A stretch of DNA of 64,000 bases. It comes from Marifrigoribacter sp965178585. GTDB taxonomy: Bacteria; Bacteroidota; Bacteroidia; Flavobacteriales; Flavobacteriaceae. The position numbers and the translations under genes were made by a program. The stretch spans positions 2,790,001 through 2,854,000 of the forward strand of contig OZ238267.1 of the NCBI GenBank assembly GCA_965178585.1, written 5' to 3'. Each line of letters starts with the position of its first letter. The first letter of the stretch is position 1. Shown here piece by piece: positions 62,520 to 64,000 of this stretch. The notes below the pieces were generated by a model that ran no database searches, was not told where the DNA came from, and saw only the letters and a program-made list of their open reading frames with translations.

Positions 62520-63026
62520 ATGAATATGGATTTAGTTTTAGTTTTTATTGGTTTTTTTTTATGTATAATAGGCATAATAGGAAGCGTTCTTCCTGTACTA
62601 CCAGGTCCTCCTCTAGGTTGGTTAGGACTGTTATTATTAGAATTAACAGTAGCCATTCCCAATAATTATTGGTTTTTAGGAATCACTTTTGTGATTGCTA
62701 TTGGCATCTTTTTACTAGATTATATGATGCCTGCCATTAGCACCAAAAAATTTGGAGGTAGTAAAGCGGGAGCAATTGGAGCAGTAATAGGATTAATTAT
62801 TGGATTACTATCTCCTATCCCATTTGGAATTTTAATCGGTCCTTTTTTGGGAGCGTTTATAGGTGAAATTGCATTTAATAAAACAAAAGGACCCCAGGCT
62901 TTAAAAGCAGCATTTGGATCCTTTTTAGGTTTTTTAGCTTCTACCTTTATGAAATTGCTAGTGTCTTTTTCATTCCTAGCACTATTTATTTGGGAAGTAA
63001 TAAGTAATTGGAATAGTTTCTTTTAA
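62520..63026 (+). CDS. DUF456 membrane protein
   Basis: 168 residues with four membrane helices. GSVLPVLPGPPLGWLGLLLLEL, then KKFGGSKAGAIGAVIGLIIG, is the glycine-rich DUF456 signature. Function unknown. Single gene, divergent from the BlaI copy. Confidence 0.9.
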   Translation: MNMDLVLVFIGFFLCIIGIIGSVLPVLPGPPLGWLGLLLLELTVAIPNNYWFLGITFVIAIGIFLLDYMMPAISTKKFGGSKAGAIGAVIGLIIGLLSPIPFGILIGPFLGAFIGEIAFNKTKGPQALKAAFGSFLGFLASTFMKLLVSFSFLALFIWEVISNWNSFF

Positions 63027-63029
63027 TAT

Positions 63030-64000
63030 TTAATATTTTAAAAACTTTATAGATTTTGAAGTATAGTCATTGTTTAATACTAAAATATAATTTTCATAAG
63101 AAATATAGGATACATCTATTGTTGTATTTGAATTTAATTTACCTTCTTTAATTAATTTTCCATCGATACTATAAATAGAATAGCTAGAAAACTCTACTTC
63201 TGAATTTATAGATAATTCTTTATTCGAACTTGAATAAAAAACATTCAAATTCGAATTTTCAAAACTAGTAGTATTCAATATTAATTCATTTGCTTTTAGC
63301 AACGTTCCTTGCGATCCACAAATTAAAGCATCTCCATTACTAAAGAATTCGATTGCATAAAATGTTGCATTTGGAGGTCCGTCATGTACTAAACTCCAAG
63401 TATTCCCATTGTCCGAAGATTGGAAAACATCTTCATCTGTTCCAGCTGCATAAACATGTTCACCTACATAATTAAGGCCGTAAAAATTATGATAACCTGT
63501 ACTGTAAGTATCCCAAGTTACACCACTATCGTGAGTCGTAAGTAAAGTACCATCTTCGGAAGATACAATTCCATTATCAATATCTTTAAAAAAAACTTCA
63601 AAATTGTAAAACCCTTGAGTTCCTGTATTAATAACTGACCAATTTTCACCTCCATCCTCAGATTTACTAATTACTTGATCTTTACCTACTGTAAACAAGG
63701 TAGTTTCATCTGCATAGGCTGAAGCAAATTCAGCCATATTCGATGTGTTTTCTCCTGGAAACCAAGTATCTCCACCATCATCGGTTATGTATGAATCTAA
63801 ACCATTACTTAAATTTAAAGCCATGGCAAAGCCATTATTTTCATCGTAAAAGTTCAAACCACTGTAATAATATACATCAGTACCTGCAACCACATCATCC
63901 CAAGTTTCTCCACCATCTTCAGTCATCATAAAGGTATTACCCCAGCCTACTACAAACCCTTTTAAAGTCGTAACAAACTCTATTCTAGTAAATGAATGTA
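63030..64000 (-). CDS. Secreted YCF48/BNR-repeat protein with T9SS tail, N-terminus beyond the window
   Basis: The frame stays open from 63030 to the right edge (about 322 residues visible); the ATG at 63929 is internal because in-frame coding text (FVVGWGNTF) continues above it. Repeats of about 45 residues with TxDGGxTW and GFAM or GIVSS turns mark a YCF48-like / BNR propeller. The last 75 residues (FSSYSIYSIDGKLIKEGKL, then SYENYILVLN) look like a T9SS C-terminal domain. Probably secreted or surface-bound. Confidence 0.8.
   Translation of the reverse strand, partial: HSFTRIEFVTTLKGFVVGWGNTFMMTEDGGETWDDVVAGTDVYYYSGLNFYDENNGFAMALNLSNGLDSYITDDGGDTWFPGENTSNMAEFASAYADETTLFTVGKDQVISKSEDGGENWSVINTGTQGFYNFEVFFKDIDNGIVSSEDGTLLTTHDSGVTWDTYSTGYHNFYGLNYVGEHVYAAGTDEDVFQSSDNGNTWSLVHDGPPNATFYAIEFFSNGDALICGSQGTLLKANELILNTTSFENSNLNVFYSSSNKELSINSEVEFSSYSIYSIDGKLIKEGKLNSNTTIDVSYISYENYILVLNNDYTSKSIKFLKY

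Overview
The window looks like a chromosomal segment of a marine-type Flavobacteriaceae (Bacteroidota). The supporting signs are very low G+C, promoters with TAnnTTTG-type -7 boxes, three secreted proteins that carry or appear to carry type IX secretion C-terminal domains (3129-4568, 10241-12268, 63030-64000), lineage-typical families (DUF6090, DUF4407, DUF4476, BlaI/M56 pairs with TonB-like tails) and one tRNA-Leu(TAG). No phage, insertion sequence, CRISPR array or integrase gene is visible.

Left part (1-21 kb). Housekeeping genes (Mrr-like nuclease, MBL/beta-CASP protein, RluA-type synthase, VOC and EthD proteins) are interrupted by two stretches built like integron gene cassettes. Array I (3116-5124) and array II (14511-19129) consist of units that begin with GTT plus about six bases and end with the exact reverse complement, followed by a long imperfect inverted repeat that closes at the next GTT. 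These are attC-like sites without an integrase. Mismatches between the two arms of each site are almost all G-T wobbles on the bottom strand, the strand that integron integrases recombine. The cargo is a large secreted protein, a non-coding unit, a DUF3050 heme-oxygenase-like protein, a membrane protein with a frameshifted mini-gene, and an amino-acid permease plus MarC pair. Both arrays end in the same 369-bp element, identical in the two places. A broken monooxygenase-like gene lies at 7982-8314.

Middle part (21-28.7 kb). tRNA-Leu, an M20 dipeptidase, DUF4476 and PhnA proteins, a BlaI/M56 regulatory pair with clear operators, a DUF4407 protein, and a cytochrome c gene fused head-on to the 3' half of a NosY-like permease gene. 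This last pair looks like the scar of a deleted nitrous-oxide reductase (nos) operon.

Catabolic island (28.8-51.6 kb). Two convergent operons and a divergent AraC regulator encode what reads as a programme for using collagen-derived material. trans-3-Hydroxyproline is handled by a dehydratase and a pyrroline-2-carboxylate reductase. trans-4-Hydroxyproline is handled by an epimerase, a D-hydroxyproline dehydrogenase, a deaminase and a 2-oxoglutarate semialdehyde dehydrogenase. Hydroxylysine would be handled by a kinase / M23 / phospho-lyase fusion. This fusion sits between a GH63 alpha-glucosidase-like lipoprotein and a GH2 beta-galactosidase lipoprotein, which together would fit the Glc-Gal disaccharide carried by collagen hydroxylysine. 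Proline-directed peptidases (S37, M24B), a DUF885 peptidase and a sodium symporter complete it.

Right part (51.6-64 kb). A minus-strand row of small housekeeping genes (GNAT, YjbR, transglutaminase-like, cyclase, HemW, YfiT-like, RuvC), a flippase-like plus glycosyltransferase pair, envelope proteins, a second BlaI/M56 pair with a 38-bp palindrome upstream, DUF456, and a partial secreted protein at the right edge.
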